NCBI GenBank assembly: GCA_009731375.1
Contig: BJOX01000036.1
Span: 67,586 to 131,585 of the forward strand
Source of the DNA: Paulinella micropora
Lineage: Eukaryota; Cercozoa; Imbricatea; Euglyphida
Direction: 5' to 3'
Length of the DNA: 64,000 bases
Shown here: piece after piece, positions 11,933 through 21,785 of the stretch
Layout: each line of letters begins with the position of its first letter
Numbering within the stretch: the first letter of the stretch is position 1
Program-made: the position numbers and the translations under genes
Notes under the pieces: model-generated
The model's input: only the letters and a program-made list of their open reading frames with translations
Database searches by the model: none
What the model was told of the DNA's origin: nothing

Positions 11933-12269
11933 GGCAGTTAGGAGGGGGACGTACAGAGTTCCGGTCACAGTTTGCAGAAGTCGCTAGGGTTTTCTCCCAA
12001 CGGGTTATCTAGCCTTGGAGCGTGACCTGTGCAACGGAGCGCAGAGGAGAACCTTCGTTAAAGGGGTGAGTGGTCCACCTTAAGTGACCACATTACATGA
12101 AAGTGTGCATTTTCAATTGTGTAGCTACAGCTGATCACTGTAGACACTACACACGCTCTGCTTTGCTGGTGTGCAGTGCAAAGGCAAGATGCGGGACAGG
12201 ACAGAGAGCAAGACACCGAAGCGTGCAGTGCGCAGGGAGGTTGAGCCTCCTAAATGGTGTGGTGCTTTT
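11933..12269 (+). other. Copia 1 leader, first part
   Basis: Untranslated sequence between the LTR and the nested gypsy element. Positions 12078-12178 resemble 40861-40960, so related leader sequence exists elsewhere in the window. The leader resumes at 22857. Confidence 0.6.
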
Positions 12270-12506
12270 TGTAGGCATCACCCCCCGGATAGCAGGTAAA
12301 AAGTACATTTTCCTGGTGACAGGTGCACCAGCTTGTTTTTCAGTATTATTTGTCCGGATTGGACCTGATGCTATTTTATTCCTAGTCTGTTGCCGTTTTC
12401 CTTTTTGGCTTCACTGAGCTAATATAACGAGACATCATTCTCATTCTTGAGGACTGTGTTTGGTTGTATCACCGACTTTTTACGAGCTATCGTTGGGGGC
12501 ATTACA
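12270..12506 (+). repeat. Gypsy A 5' LTR
   Basis: It runs TGTAGGCATC to GGGGGCATTACA and has a near-identical partner at 22619-22856. Related copies lie at 3894-4130 and, inverted, at 38014-38253. The LTR is short for the superfamily. Confidence 0.9.
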
Positions 12507-12508
12507 TT

Positions 12509-12521
12509 TGGAGTCCACATC
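12509..12521 (+). promoter_or_regulatory. Gypsy A primer-binding site
   Basis: TGGAGTCCACATC begins two bases after the LTR, with the TGG expected for pairing with a tRNA 3' CCA. It is identical in the inverted fragment (38011-37999). The tRNA species cannot be named from the window. Confidence 0.65.
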
Positions 12522-13292
12522 ACTAGGGTGATTTCTTTCTGCTTTGCCACACAGGCAACAGAGTGAATTTTCACTGACCTGTCTCACACGGGGACGTCAG
12601 ACGAAAACAAATACTCCAACACAGCTCCCTCATAACTCTTTCACAAAACAAATAATTTGATTGGTCTCAAGCAGGTGTCTCGTACCCTCTAGCCCAATCA
12701 GTATCTGTGTGCTCACAAGGAGACATCAGATACAAACTCTCTGTCGTTCTTGCTGTTCTCACACAGAGACCAAGAAGAAGGAGGTGGACAGAAGAGTGAA
12801 GGAACACACACAAAACACAAACAAGCATAGGGACAGGAGCACAACACTCTACCCTTCTAGTTTGTGCATTTATCTGCATTATCTCACACATACGTCAGAG
12901 TATTTTTGCAAATCTCTGATCGTTTTCTAAAGGTAGGTCTGAGAACCTATCCGACCGACTGTCGACTTCTCAAGGAGAGCTTTTCTAGCTTCTCTATTAC
13001 TATCTGTGTGTAGGTCCAAGTGCCTCATACTAGATACAATATAGAAAAGAAGGAGGAGAAAGTAATCTGAGTAAGGAGAACAAGAAATCGGAGAAAGTCT
13101 CAAAGACTATTTTTCTCAAACAAAAACAAACATACAAACAGTGTTTCATAGAGGACAGGGAATCTTATCCTACCCTCTCTATTAGTTTCTCTCTTCACTA
13201 GTCAATCGACTGAAGGAGGAACAGAACACAAACGAACAAAAACCAAACATAGGAGCTGACACTGTCCTCCTGTTGATCACTACTACGACATC
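12522..13292 (+). other. Gypsy A untranslated leader
   Basis: There is no supported ORF between the primer-binding site and gag. The distance from LTR end to gag ATG is exactly 786 bases both here and in the inverted fragment at 37228-38013, and the two leaders look almost identical, so this stretch is either young or constrained, for example for packaging. Confidence 0.7.
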
Positions 13293-15971
13293 ATGTCGAC
13301 AGAGACCGCCGAAGTGAGTGAATTCTCGGAGGCAGATCAAAGAAGAGAAAAAGAAGAAGCAGGAGGAGGAGGAGGAAGAGGATTGAATGAAGGAGGAGGA
13401 GGAGATGAAGGAGTAGGAGGAGGAGTAGAAGAGGGCTGGGATGATGAAGGAAGATATGGAGGAGACGAAGATGAAGGAGGATTTGAACAAGAAGAGACGG
13501 GAGGAGGAGGAGCATATGGTAATCCCTTACCACCTGCCTACACGGGAGGAGGAGGACGAAAAATGATCGACTTGATTCATAGTGATGGAGAGGAGATCAC
13601 AGTGGAGGAACAACAGTGGGTGCAAGACCACTATGACCTCACTAAAGAAGAGTTTGATAACAAGATGGGGGTAGAGAAGGATACCTATGTGTGGATCCCT
13701 CAGGATCAAAGAAGAGAGAAAAGTCGTGCTAAAAAGGATGTCTATATCCTATTATCAAACACAGCACAGCTCCTCGGCAAACTGGTCTCTGATCCAGAAG
13801 AGAGAAAGAAGATACAGCATATCAAGTTTGGGGACACACACACCCACCTTGAATTACTCGATGCTATCTTTGGGGTGTACACTCAAACCCTGATTTGGGA
13901 ACGTACATACGGCCCACGATGTGAGGGTTACCTCCAGTACACAAACCCAAGAGCAACGGCCAGATTCCTCGCGACTGGTCAGGAGGCAGTCGATGTAACA
14001 AAAATGAAGACCAATCTGGGTTCGAAAAACTCGAGTGGCATATTTCATTTTTTTACAATGGAAATAAAGGCCTTGGAGGAGGGGAAGGCAGAGATGGAAA
14101 AAAGCATTAAGGCAGCAGGAGAAACTCATCCTGTGATTGATGAGTTAGAGAAGACCGACAGAGTTCTGACCAAGATCAGACTGTTGATGGGTGCGTTACT
14201 GCACAAGGAGGCATGGAAGAGATGGATTCCTACCAAGGATCACTCTGTCCTTAAATCACTTAGTAACGCACCACCGGTCGCCAACAAAGCAGGTGTTGAC
14301 CAATATGTGGAGAAATATAATTTTCTCAGATCTGCTTCTGAATTGGTGGCCTTTATCACTCATGCTCAAAAGCTGGTGATATCTGAGAAGAAGAAGGCGA
14401 AAGAGAATGAGGAGTTCGAGAAGACGATGAGACTGGAAAGAATGAAAGCAAAAGTGAGTGGTGCAAAGACACACCCTCCGACATATTTGACCCCACCAGC
14501 TCCTGCCCCACCAGCCCCTGCACCCTCGGGCTCAACTACGGTGGTGGTCACAAACACGGAGAAGAAGGACAGACAGAACATCATAAATGCCTTCAAGGGG
14601 AAGAAAGGAGGAGTGGCAAGTCTCATGCTATATGCCAAGACGAGCTCAGACAAAGACTCTGATGCTTCGCTTTTGAGCAAGCTCAAAGAGATCAATGCCT
14701 GCATGAAGGCTTTTCCTTGCGACGAAACGCAGGAATACGAGGCCCTTGTTACTGTTTTTGACCAATCTCTAGTCTCGGAGGGATTTGATCTGACACAGTA
14801 CAAGTTTTTGAGAAAGAAGGAGGAGATTAAGAGAAACAATGCAACAGGCCTAGACGCTCAGTGTGAACTGGCGGTGGCCACACTCATTTCATATTTTCAA
14901 TCTCATGGATACCAGCATCTCTGCACTGGTACTCTCATAGGATTTGAAATCTTTGAGACAGTGGCGATGAGTTTGAGGAGTGCTGTTGGCTTGGCGGCGA
15001 CCCTTACGGAGGTAGTTTCCTCCTATGGGCTATTCTATGGCCGCAAGTCGATCATCCTCTATTTCTTTTCGGCGTTACACACAGTTAACCCGAGTAAGCT
15101 TACTCAGCTCATACAACAATGCTCGACGTTTAGCTCAGTGAAGTCCAAGAACTTCCTCGAGACACACGTGTTCGAAAATACGGTTCAAAGCGTTGCTCCG
15201 TCAGCACTGTTTCAAGAAGTGATGAGTGCATGCTCAAACATGGACTCGCTCACGGAGGCACATACGGCACAGGCAGGCGGTGTACCTGTTGGCGCACAAG
15301 CCACGTACACAAACAGAGTTGCCGGTTGGAAGAGACAGAGAGAGCCAGACCTGAAGACCGCATGTTGGAGGTGGTTCGCGGGCTTGCAGTGTAAGGCACA
15401 GATGGAGAACAGAGACTGCTCTTTCAATCATGATAGGCAGAACCCAACAGCAAGGGCAAATTTTCTGAGCAGGACGGAAGGCAAGGAACCGGGCCTTTTC
15501 AATATGCTTCAGATTGCCGCTGTGAACGAAGGTTGGTATGCCAATATGTGTGATGATGAGGAGTTACGAGAGGCAATCATTACCTACATGAAGAGGATGA
15601 AGGAGAAGAAGGAGGAAAGGGAGAGACAAAAGAACTTAAAGGCCTCTCAAAGAGGACGAGAAGGAGGAGCAGGAGCAGGAGGAGGAGGAGGAGGAGGAGG
15701 AGGAGGAGGAGGACGAGGACGAGGAACATGGAGAGGAGCCTCGAGGTGGCAGGGAACCCCTCAGAGAGGAAGAGGAGGAGGTCGGGGATATACCCCTTAT
15801 GGAGGGAGAGCTGTTCGAGCTCCAGCCCCCCCACCCAGAGGAGGAGGAGGCTCGTGGGCAAGCTCCAACCCAAATTTCGGTCGAGCTCAGGCCTACAACA
15901 CTGCCTCGGAGACCGATACGTCATCCTACCCGGACACTACTCAAGGTAATCGTTTCGAGGTGGTGGAATGA
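13293..15971 (+). CDS. gag: Gypsy A Gag polyprotein
   Basis: An 892-residue ORF from an ATG 786 bases after the 5' LTR. The N-terminal 100 residues are Glu/Gly-rich with (GGA)n-like codons. A long, mostly helical charged region follows, with a Pro/Ala linker near residues 395-412. A CCCH-type cluster (C-x8-C-x8-C-x3-H, CWRWFAGLQC then CSFNH) sits near residues 690-712, and a glycine/arginine-rich RGG-like tail begins near residue 790. No CCHC zinc knuckle is visible, so RNA binding probably relies on the CCCH finger and RGG tail. The frame ends at TGA (15969-15971), and the same frame continues open into pol. Gag should form the particle shell and package the element's RNA. The assignment rests on position and composition, because the core is not recognisable as a known Gag family by eye. 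Confidence 0.8.
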   Translation: MSTETAEVSEFSEADQRREKEEAGGGGGRGLNEGGGGDEGVGGGVEEGWDDEGRYGGDEDEGGFEQEETGGGGAYGNPLPPAYTGGGGRKMIDLIHSDGEEITVEEQQWVQDHYDLTKEEFDNKMGVEKDTYVWIPQDQRREKSRAKKDVYILLSNTAQLLGKLVSDPEERKKIQHIKFGDTHTHLELLDAIFGVYTQTLIWERTYGPRCEGYLQYTNPRATARFLATGQEAVDVTKMKTNLGSKNSSGIFHFFTMEIKALEEGKAEMEKSIKAAGETHPVIDELEKTDRVLTKIRLLMGALLHKEAWKRWIPTKDHSVLKSLSNAPPVANKAGVDQYVEKYNFLRSASELVAFITHAQKLVISEKKKAKENEEFEKTMRLERMKAKVSGAKTHPPTYLTPPAPAPPAPAPSGSTTVVVTNTEKKDRQNIINAFKGKKGGVASLMLYAKTSSDKDSDASLLSKLKEINACMKAFPCDETQEYEALVTVFDQSLVSEGFDLTQYKFLRKKEEIKRNNATGLDAQCELAVATLISYFQSHGYQHLCTGTLIGFEIFETVAMSLRSAVGLAATLTEVVSSYGLFYGRKSIILYFFSALHTVNPSKLTQLIQQCSTFSSVKSKNFLETHVFENTVQSVAPSALFQEVMSACSNMDSLTEAHTAQAGGVPVGAQATYTNRVAGWKRQREPDLKTACWRWFAGLQCKAQMENRDCSFNHDRQNPTARANFLSRTEGKEPGLFNMLQIAAVNEGWYANMCDDEELREAIITYMKRMKEKKEERERQKNLKASQRGREGGAGAGGGGGGGGGGGGRGRGTWRGASRWQGTPQRGRGGGRGYTPYGGRAVRAPAPPPRGGGGSWASSNPNFGRAQAYNTASETDTSSYPDTTQGNRFEVVE

Positions 15972-15983
15972 CTGGAGGGGGAA
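15969..15983 (+). promoter_or_regulatory. Probable gag-pol stop-codon readthrough site (UGA CUG)
   Basis: Gag ends GTG GAA TGA, and the next codons CTG GAG GGG GAA stay open in the same frame through to pol with no further stop. A UGA followed by CU resembles the known UGA-CUA type of leaky context. No ATG occurs at the start of pol, so readthrough is the simplest way to make Gag-Pol. Confidence 0.6.
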
Positions 15984-18900
15984 GAAGAGAGGAAGGAGAA
16001 GACTGTGAAGTTTAACCCTAAAGTCACAGTGCTTTCTAATGCTGTTGTGCAGACTGGGCCAACGCTTCCTCTATGTGAAAACAAAGATGTGGGTACACAG
16101 AGACTGCAGCCCCAAGGTAGTCTCATACCCGTTCATACAGCACGGTTACCAATGATAACTGATGCAAATAGGAAGGCGAGACTTGCGATGGAGGCGAGGA
16201 GGCCAATGGCAGACGTATCGCCTCGGCCAAGCAAACAACCACGAACAGACTCAATGTCTACGGTCGCGGCGGGTGGCGAGCAAAAAGACAATGTGTGTAC
16301 TCAAGTACCACAAGACAATGTCGCTCAAATAGTAAACGCACCAGTACCGCAGAATAATAAAAATGTTAATGAGGTGAAGCAGGAGGAGAAGAAGGAGGAG
16401 TTGAAAAACTTAGAGACAAGACTCCAAAATTTGGAACGTAAAGTTCTTGTTCTCGCAGCCAATATACACAGGCCCGATGCTCCGTGTTATACGGAACTTT
16501 ATTGTGAAACATTGAAGACAATATTAAAAGTTGGTAATAATACGATGGCGAATATTAATATTGTCGGCAGGAAGTTTTTTAATCGATACAGGGACTGGGT
16601 GGACGGAAATATGAAAAAGTCAACGGGCACTCTCAAAGGAGTGAGCAGCCGGACGGATATCACGGGAATCATCACACTGACCTTTAAATTGAAATCCGCA
16701 CGAGTATACCGTATGGACCTCTATGTCGTCCCCGGTTACCACGGGTCAATATTACTATCGTATGACCAATTGGCTACGATGGGGGCTGTGATTGATTGCG
16801 CCGCACGGCGAGTGATATATGGAGTAAAAAGAGGAGAAGAGAACGATATTGATCCCTTCAACGCTACTGACTCTTATGAGGCTTATGAGCTGAGTCTAGC
16901 GACGGATCACAAAAAGATGGCCATCGCACATGAGGCACTTGAGGTGTACGTTCACCCCCATGTCGTAAGACCGGATGAACTGTCCTGGACCGACAATTGG
17001 GAATCCCAAGTGTGCACTGTCACAGTTCCGACATGCCATTGGGACAAAAAGTCTATTGATGACTTAATCGAGAAGCGAAAGGAGGAGATTATATGTGTCG
17101 CACAAAGAAGCCCGTCGTTGGCGAGATTCGCGGAAGGAGTAGGAACAGATGTCCATATTACTAACGGATACTGTTTCCATGCGAAAGTAGGAGAAGAAAA
17201 AAGGGAGGCGTTTGTACCAAGGAGAACGGGGCGAATCCCGGATACTCCACCAGAAACTATTAAAAGTTTTATTACTGATTTCTGGGGTGACGAGCCCACG
17301 TGGCCGCGTTCACTGTCTGAAGTGAAGAAATGCTTACGGACTTTATTCGAAAATAATAAGCCGTATACTATTATCCTGCCATATAATGAGAAGGCGATAT
17401 GGGCGCAGGAAATAAGGGACCGGCTTATTGATCATCCTATACCGGTACCCTCTCGCAAGCAACAGCTAGTGGTGGCTTGTCGTATGGGAACTCGTGAGCA
17501 GAGCAGTGCATACAAGCGGAAGCTCAGAGACCTCGACAAGTTGAAATTGATACCGCAAGCATTCACATGCTTTGATGGTTTTTACACCCGTAAAGCTCCT
17601 TTGCAATACGCGAGACTCATTGACATGCTGGTGGAGCTCGGTAAAGATGATGAGCCGGACACGGTCACGTATGAAAAGACGGGCCTAGATGATGTCTCGG
17701 AAGAGGACTTAGGCTTGGAGGAGGACAGAGAACCCCTCAAGCAACATAAGCAGATGTCTGATGAAGATTTTCAAGAGGCGGCGCGGAAAATATTGGAAGA
17801 AGGAGTAGGCACGGAGAAGGAGAAGGAGCTTTTAAAAGCCAAATTAGAGGCGAACAAGGAAATTTTTGACCCTCCACATGCAGGTGGTGTCAAGCCTGAA
17901 GATTTCACTGCGGTTATTTACAAAATACCGGGTGCGGAGCCGTCACCGGCACCACGAAGGGCGAATTTGAGTATACATGAGGCGAAGATAGCGGAGGAGC
18001 TAGCAAGACAGCTGCTCAATGAGGACTTTATTGAGAGATCAACATCTCCAATAGTCTCACAACCGAGAATAGTGCCGAAGCCAGGAGGAGAATGGCGCCT
18101 GACAGTTAACTATGCTCGTGTTAACAAGGTGCTGGAGGAAGAGAGAAATCCTCTCCCGACATTAGAAGAAGGAAGGAGAGTACTGCGGAATGCAAAATTC
18201 TATTCGGTCATTGACCTTAAGAATGGCTTCTGGCAGATACCACTGGAGGAAAAGTCCAGATGGCTGACGGCGTTTGTGGTGGGTATGGAAATATACCAAT
18301 GGAAAGTGCTTCCGATGGGCCTCAAGCAAGCCCCAGGACTTTTCCAGAAGGCGATGCAGAAGATGTTGAGCAGTCAGTACGATGATTTGTCTGACGGTGG
18401 CTTTATGAGAAGGCGGGGACAGAAGGCGGGAGAATATGCATTTTGCTATATCGATGACATTATCGTATACTCTAACACAATGGAGGAGCATATCGATCAT
18501 TTGTCCGATATATTCAGGCGCATCGGAGCTTTTGGCCTGAAGTGCAATCTAAAGAAGTGTCAACTTGCCAAGACGAGTGTGACATACTTAGGGTACGAGA
18601 TCTCCCATAATCGAGTCTCGATATCCAAAGAGAAGAGGGAGGAGATTATGAATCGACCGATACCGAAGAACCGCACTGAATTGCACTCATTCCTTGCGAT
18701 GGCGCAATACTATAGCCAGTTTATACCCGATTGGGGTGCAACACGGGCTAAAGTGGAGAAAATGATAGATTTTGGAGACTTTGAGAAGTGGGACGAAGAG
18801 GCTTTGCAAGCGTTTCATGCGCTCAAAGATCTCATTTACAAAGACCCGAAAGACGGAGGACTGGTGTTAACGATGCCCGACTTTACGAAACAATTCGTAG

Positions 18901-21785
18901 TCGATACAGACGCATCTAAGTTTGCGATTGGGGCTGTATTACAACAAGAGGATGAGGAGAAGAAATTACGCCCAATCATGTTTATTAGTAGGAAGTTGTG
19001 TGCGGCGGAGAGAAACTATTGCACAAGGCAAAGAGAGGCGTTGGCGGTAGTATGGGCCCTCAAGAGGCTCAGAGAGTATTTGTGGGGAGGACCTCAATTT
19101 ACTGTCAGAACTGATCATCATAACCTGTTATGGTTGATGAATCATGAACAGACGGGACGGCTGGCGCGGTGGCAAGCGTTCTTGTCTTGTTTCGATTTTA
19201 CAATGGTCCATCTACCGGGAAAGCGAAATGTGGTCGCTGATAGCCTCTCTAGGCTAGAGTTTAACTCAGAAGTATCGGCGTTGGTGTCCACGGTGGAGAT
19301 GGAAGACTTGTCCACTGACAAGGTGTATGAGGTCAGCCACATTGAGGCGATGGAGATGGCGAGTGGAGTCCGATATGACCGCACAGGTCTACGGTACAGT
19401 CCACAAGGCCCGGATCACGGGATATGTTGTGAGCTACATACCCAGGAGGACGCTGAGTGGTCCTATGAGGTATATGAGAATGCGAAGGCGAACATAAGAG
19501 AGGAAGAGGAGACGCAGGAAGTTTATGCGGAGCCTCCTCAAGAGCGGAGAAGTGACCTAGACGATGACCCGGAAAGAATCGGGGTACGGCTAGAAGATGG
19601 TACTATCCATATAGCCTCGCCTACCGCATGGAGGCAACAACAGGCTCAAGATCCGGAGTTTAAAGAACTGATACAGTTATATCAGAACCCGGATGAGCTA
19701 CGGATGACGAAAGCGATCAAAGATCAGATGAAGGAGATGGGATGGAGAGATGGTCTACTGTGGTACAAGGGCCTTCACGGTCGCTATGCGTCACAGCCGG
19801 ACAAATGGACCCTTTGGGTACCGGAGAGTCTGAGACGATTTATATTTGTCGCAGCCCACAATTGCCCACTTTTGGCGCATCCGGGTCGACAACGAACTCA
19901 TATGTTCGTAGCGAGGCGATTCTGGTGGAAGAAGATGAAGGAGGAGATAGATCAGGCGGTGGATGCATGCATCCCGTGCAAGATAAACAAAACACCACTG
20001 AAGGCAAATTTCGGCCTGATTGGCGAATTTCCTCTTCATGCGGGGATGTTTGAGTTTATACACATTGATCATGTGGGACCTTTCCCAGAATCGAAGGATG
20101 GTTACAAATACCTCCTTACGGCTATTGACAGAGCCACCAACTATGTGTGGATCATCCCTGTCAAAGACGTTACCGGCAAGACGACGGCCGAGGCGCTGAT
20201 CGATAGGATCATCTCACAGATCGGAGTACCAAGAAAGATATGTTCTGATCGAGGCTCGGACTTTAATAACGAGGTCATCGACAAACTATCTAAGTATTAC
20301 GGGATGAAATGGCAATATGTTACTGCCTATAACCCGCGAGCAAATGGGAAAATCGAGCGGGTACACAGACCCCTCAAAGCCTCGCTAAAGATGTATTGCA
20401 CGAAGAAGGAGAATCAAAGAGCATGGGTCGAGGCAGCACCATCATTTGCGTTTGCAATGAACTGTCTACCCTCTACGGCGTTAGGAGGCTCGAAGAGCTC
20501 AATCTCGCCATATCAGTTAGTATATGGGCGTGAGCCTGATATCCCGACTTCGCTCCTTCACCCAAAAGACACTTGGGCGGATGCGGATGAGTTGTTTGGG
20601 ATGAGACTTAGAGTGAAGATGGAGGCGGAACAAATAGTCAGGGCGCATAGAGAGGCGGAGCGCCGAAAGACTGATGCTGAAGGGGTGCGACAAGCGCACT
20701 TGGATCAGATCAAGTTCCAGGTCGGGGATATTGTACTATTGTACCATCCTCAAGTCCCGAAGGGAGTCAGCTCTAAGCTGTTCACTCACTGGAAAGGACC
20801 TTATCAGATTATGGAACAGACGGGACCTCTGAATTACAAGATCAGGGGTAGAGGGAAGGTGCAAATTGTGAATGTAAGAAGGCTGATTAAGTATGATCCC
20901 TTCTTACTGGAAGATGAATCCGTTGAGGAGGCGTTAAAACGGATGAAGGATGATTTCAAAGAGGTGCCGCCCATCCACAAGGAGGCTGGCATAGACCAAG
21001 ACGATGCTTATCGGGCACCGATAGCTGAGAAGGAGGAGAGTGAGGTGGACAGCAAGGAGAAGACTGACCGCATAAGCGCGGTGGGGACTCAGTCCAAGTC
21101 TCCGCGAGAGCATAGCGGAAAGAAGGAGAAGATCACAGAGGCGCAGCTAAGGAGAGCGCGGAATGATCTTATCAACGACCAACCGAGGAAGGCGATGAGG
21201 TCGATGAGATCAAAGGACGTCCACCAGGAGGAGGAGGGGACGGACACTGACCCAAACGCGGGCAACGTTGAGATTGTCCATGAGCGATGGAAGGAAGGCG
21301 ATGCGATAGCAACCATCGCATGGGTGAAAAATGTTTTCTATCTGATGAGACCAGCGGAACAACATGTCGCTGATGACACTCTCTCAGACTTATACTTGAT
21401 GCGGGTCGTGGCGGTCCCACGACAGATGCGTGTCACACGGACACTCAAAATATCATCAGCCGCAAAGATAGTACAACCGATACTCCAGTTCTGGAGAAGT
21501 ATGGACCCGGTTGAGGATCCAAAGGCAAGACATTATCTGCCAGTATATAAAGACGCAAAAAGTCTCGAGACATGGGATGATACAATTACTCCCAGAGACA
21601 AGGATTACACTGCGTGGACCATTCAGACACTGCCAAGAGGAGTGCTTGATGTCCCTTTTGAATTATCGTTGGGCGGAATCCCTAATAAGATCTGGGACAT
21701 TCTCGAACAGTCAAAGTTCGATCTGACTTTTGTTGGTGGTCCTCCACCAGGCAAAGAAATCCGCGCCAGACGACGAAGGCAGTGA
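15972..21785 (+). CDS. pol: Gypsy A Pol polyprotein (protease-like region, RT, RNase H, integrase, C-terminal extension)
   Basis: The frame is open from the codon after gag's TGA; residue numbers below count from the GTG at 16005 (1926 residues). A coiled stretch lies near 125-150. A retropepsin-like region spans about 170-275, but the active-site triad reads N179-T-M instead of D-T/S-G. Reverse transcriptase spans about 640-880, with LPMGLKQAPGLFQ and the catalytic YIDD at 815-818. RNase H spans about 960-1080, starting at DTDAS and with TDHHN. Integrase has an HHCC finger followed by D1355, D1415 and E1451, the classical D,D-x35-E spacing, and then a GPY/F module (GPY at 1598-1600). No chromodomain is recognisable. 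About 300 further residues end in a basic RARRRRQ tail and are conserved in the copy at 58782-63710. The enzymes copy the RNA and integrate the DNA. Confidence 0.93.
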   Translation: MEGEEERKEKTVKFNPKVTVLSNAVVQTGPTLPLCENKDVGTQRLQPQGSLIPVHTARLPMITDANRKARLAMEARRPMADVSPRPSKQPRTDSMSTVAAGGEQKDNVCTQVPQDNVAQIVNAPVPQNNKNVNEVKQEEKKEELKNLETRLQNLERKVLVLAANIHRPDAPCYTELYCETLKTILKVGNNTMANINIVGRKFFNRYRDWVDGNMKKSTGTLKGVSSRTDITGIITLTFKLKSARVYRMDLYVVPGYHGSILLSYDQLATMGAVIDCAARRVIYGVKRGEENDIDPFNATDSYEAYELSLATDHKKMAIAHEALEVYVHPHVVRPDELSWTDNWESQVCTVTVPTCHWDKKSIDDLIEKRKEEIICVAQRSPSLARFAEGVGTDVHITNGYCFHAKVGEEKREAFVPRRTGRIPDTPPETIKSFITDFWGDEPTWPRSLSEVKKCLRTLFENNKPYTIILPYNEKAIWAQEIRDRLIDHPIPVPSRKQQLVVACRMGTREQSSAYKRKLRDLDKLKLIPQAFTCFDGFYTRKAPLQYARLIDMLVELGKDDEPDTVTYEKTGLDDVSEEDLGLEEDREPLKQHKQMSDEDFQEAARKILEEGVGTEKEKELLKAKLEANKEIFDPPHAGGVKPEDFTAVIYKIPGAEPSPAPRRANLSIHEAKIAEELARQLLNEDFIERSTSPIVSQPRIVPKPGGEWRLTVNYARVNKVLEEERNPLPTLEEGRRVLRNAKFYSVIDLKNGFWQIPLEEKSRWLTAFVVGMEIYQWKVLPMGLKQAPGLFQKAMQKMLSSQYDDLSDGGFMRRRGQKAGEYAFCYIDDIIVYSNTMEEHIDHLSDIFRRIGAFGLKCNLKKCQLAKTSVTYLGYEISHNRVSISKEKREEIMNRPIPKNRTELHSFLAMAQYYSQFIPDWGATRAKVEKMIDFGDFEKWDEEALQAFHALKDLIYKDPKDGGLVLTMPDFTKQFVVDTDASKFAIGAVLQQEDEEKKLRPIMFISRKLCAAERNYCTRQREALAVVWALKRLREYLWGGPQFTVRTDHHNLLWLMNHEQTGRLARWQAFLSCFDFTMVHLPGKRNVVADSLSRLEFNSEVSALVSTVEMEDLSTDKVYEVSHIEAMEMASGVRYDRTGLRYSPQGPDHGICCELHTQEDAEWSYEVYENAKANIREEEETQEVYAEPPQERRSDLDDDPERIGVRLEDGTIHIASPTAWRQQQAQDPEFKELIQLYQNPDELRMTKAIKDQMKEMGWRDGLLWYKGLHGRYASQPDKWTLWVPESLRRFIFVAAHNCPLLAHPGRQRTHMFVARRFWWKKMKEEIDQAVDACIPCKINKTPLKANFGLIGEFPLHAGMFEFIHIDHVGPFPESKDGYKYLLTAIDRATNYVWIIPVKDVTGKTTAEALIDRIISQIGVPRKICSDRGSDFNNEVIDKLSKYYGMKWQYVTAYNPRANGKIERVHRPLKASLKMYCTKKENQRAWVEAAPSFAFAMNCLPSTALGGSKSSISPYQLVYGREPDIPTSLLHPKDTWADADELFGMRLRVKMEAEQIVRAHREAERRKTDAEGVRQAHLDQIKFQVGDIVLLYHPQVPKGVSSKLFTHWKGPYQIMEQTGPLNYKIRGRGKVQIVNVRRLIKYDPFLLEDESVEEALKRMKDDFKEVPPIHKEAGIDQDDAYRAPIAEKEESEVDSKEKTDRISAVGTQSKSPREHSGKKEKITEAQLRRARNDLINDQPRKAMRSMRSKDVHQEEEGTDTDPNAGNVEIVHERWKEGDAIATIAWVKNVFYLMRPAEQHVADDTLSDLYLMRVVAVPRQMRVTRTLKISSAAKIVQPILQFWRSMDPVEDPKARHYLPVYKDAKSLETWDDTITPRDKDYTAWTIQTLPRGVLDVPFELSLGGIPNKIWDILEQSKFDLTFVGGPPPGKEIRARRRRQ

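Noticed and set aside
12001-12013. GGGTTATCTAGCC as a half-tRNA primer-binding site of copia 1
   Set aside because: It resembles the copia E and D motif but has changes in the anticodon part, and the inverted LTR copy suggests the LTR ends earlier, at about 11932.
16952-21420. Several minus-strand open frames inside the gypsy pol
   Set aside because: They lie antisense to strongly conserved Pol domains and have no features of their own.
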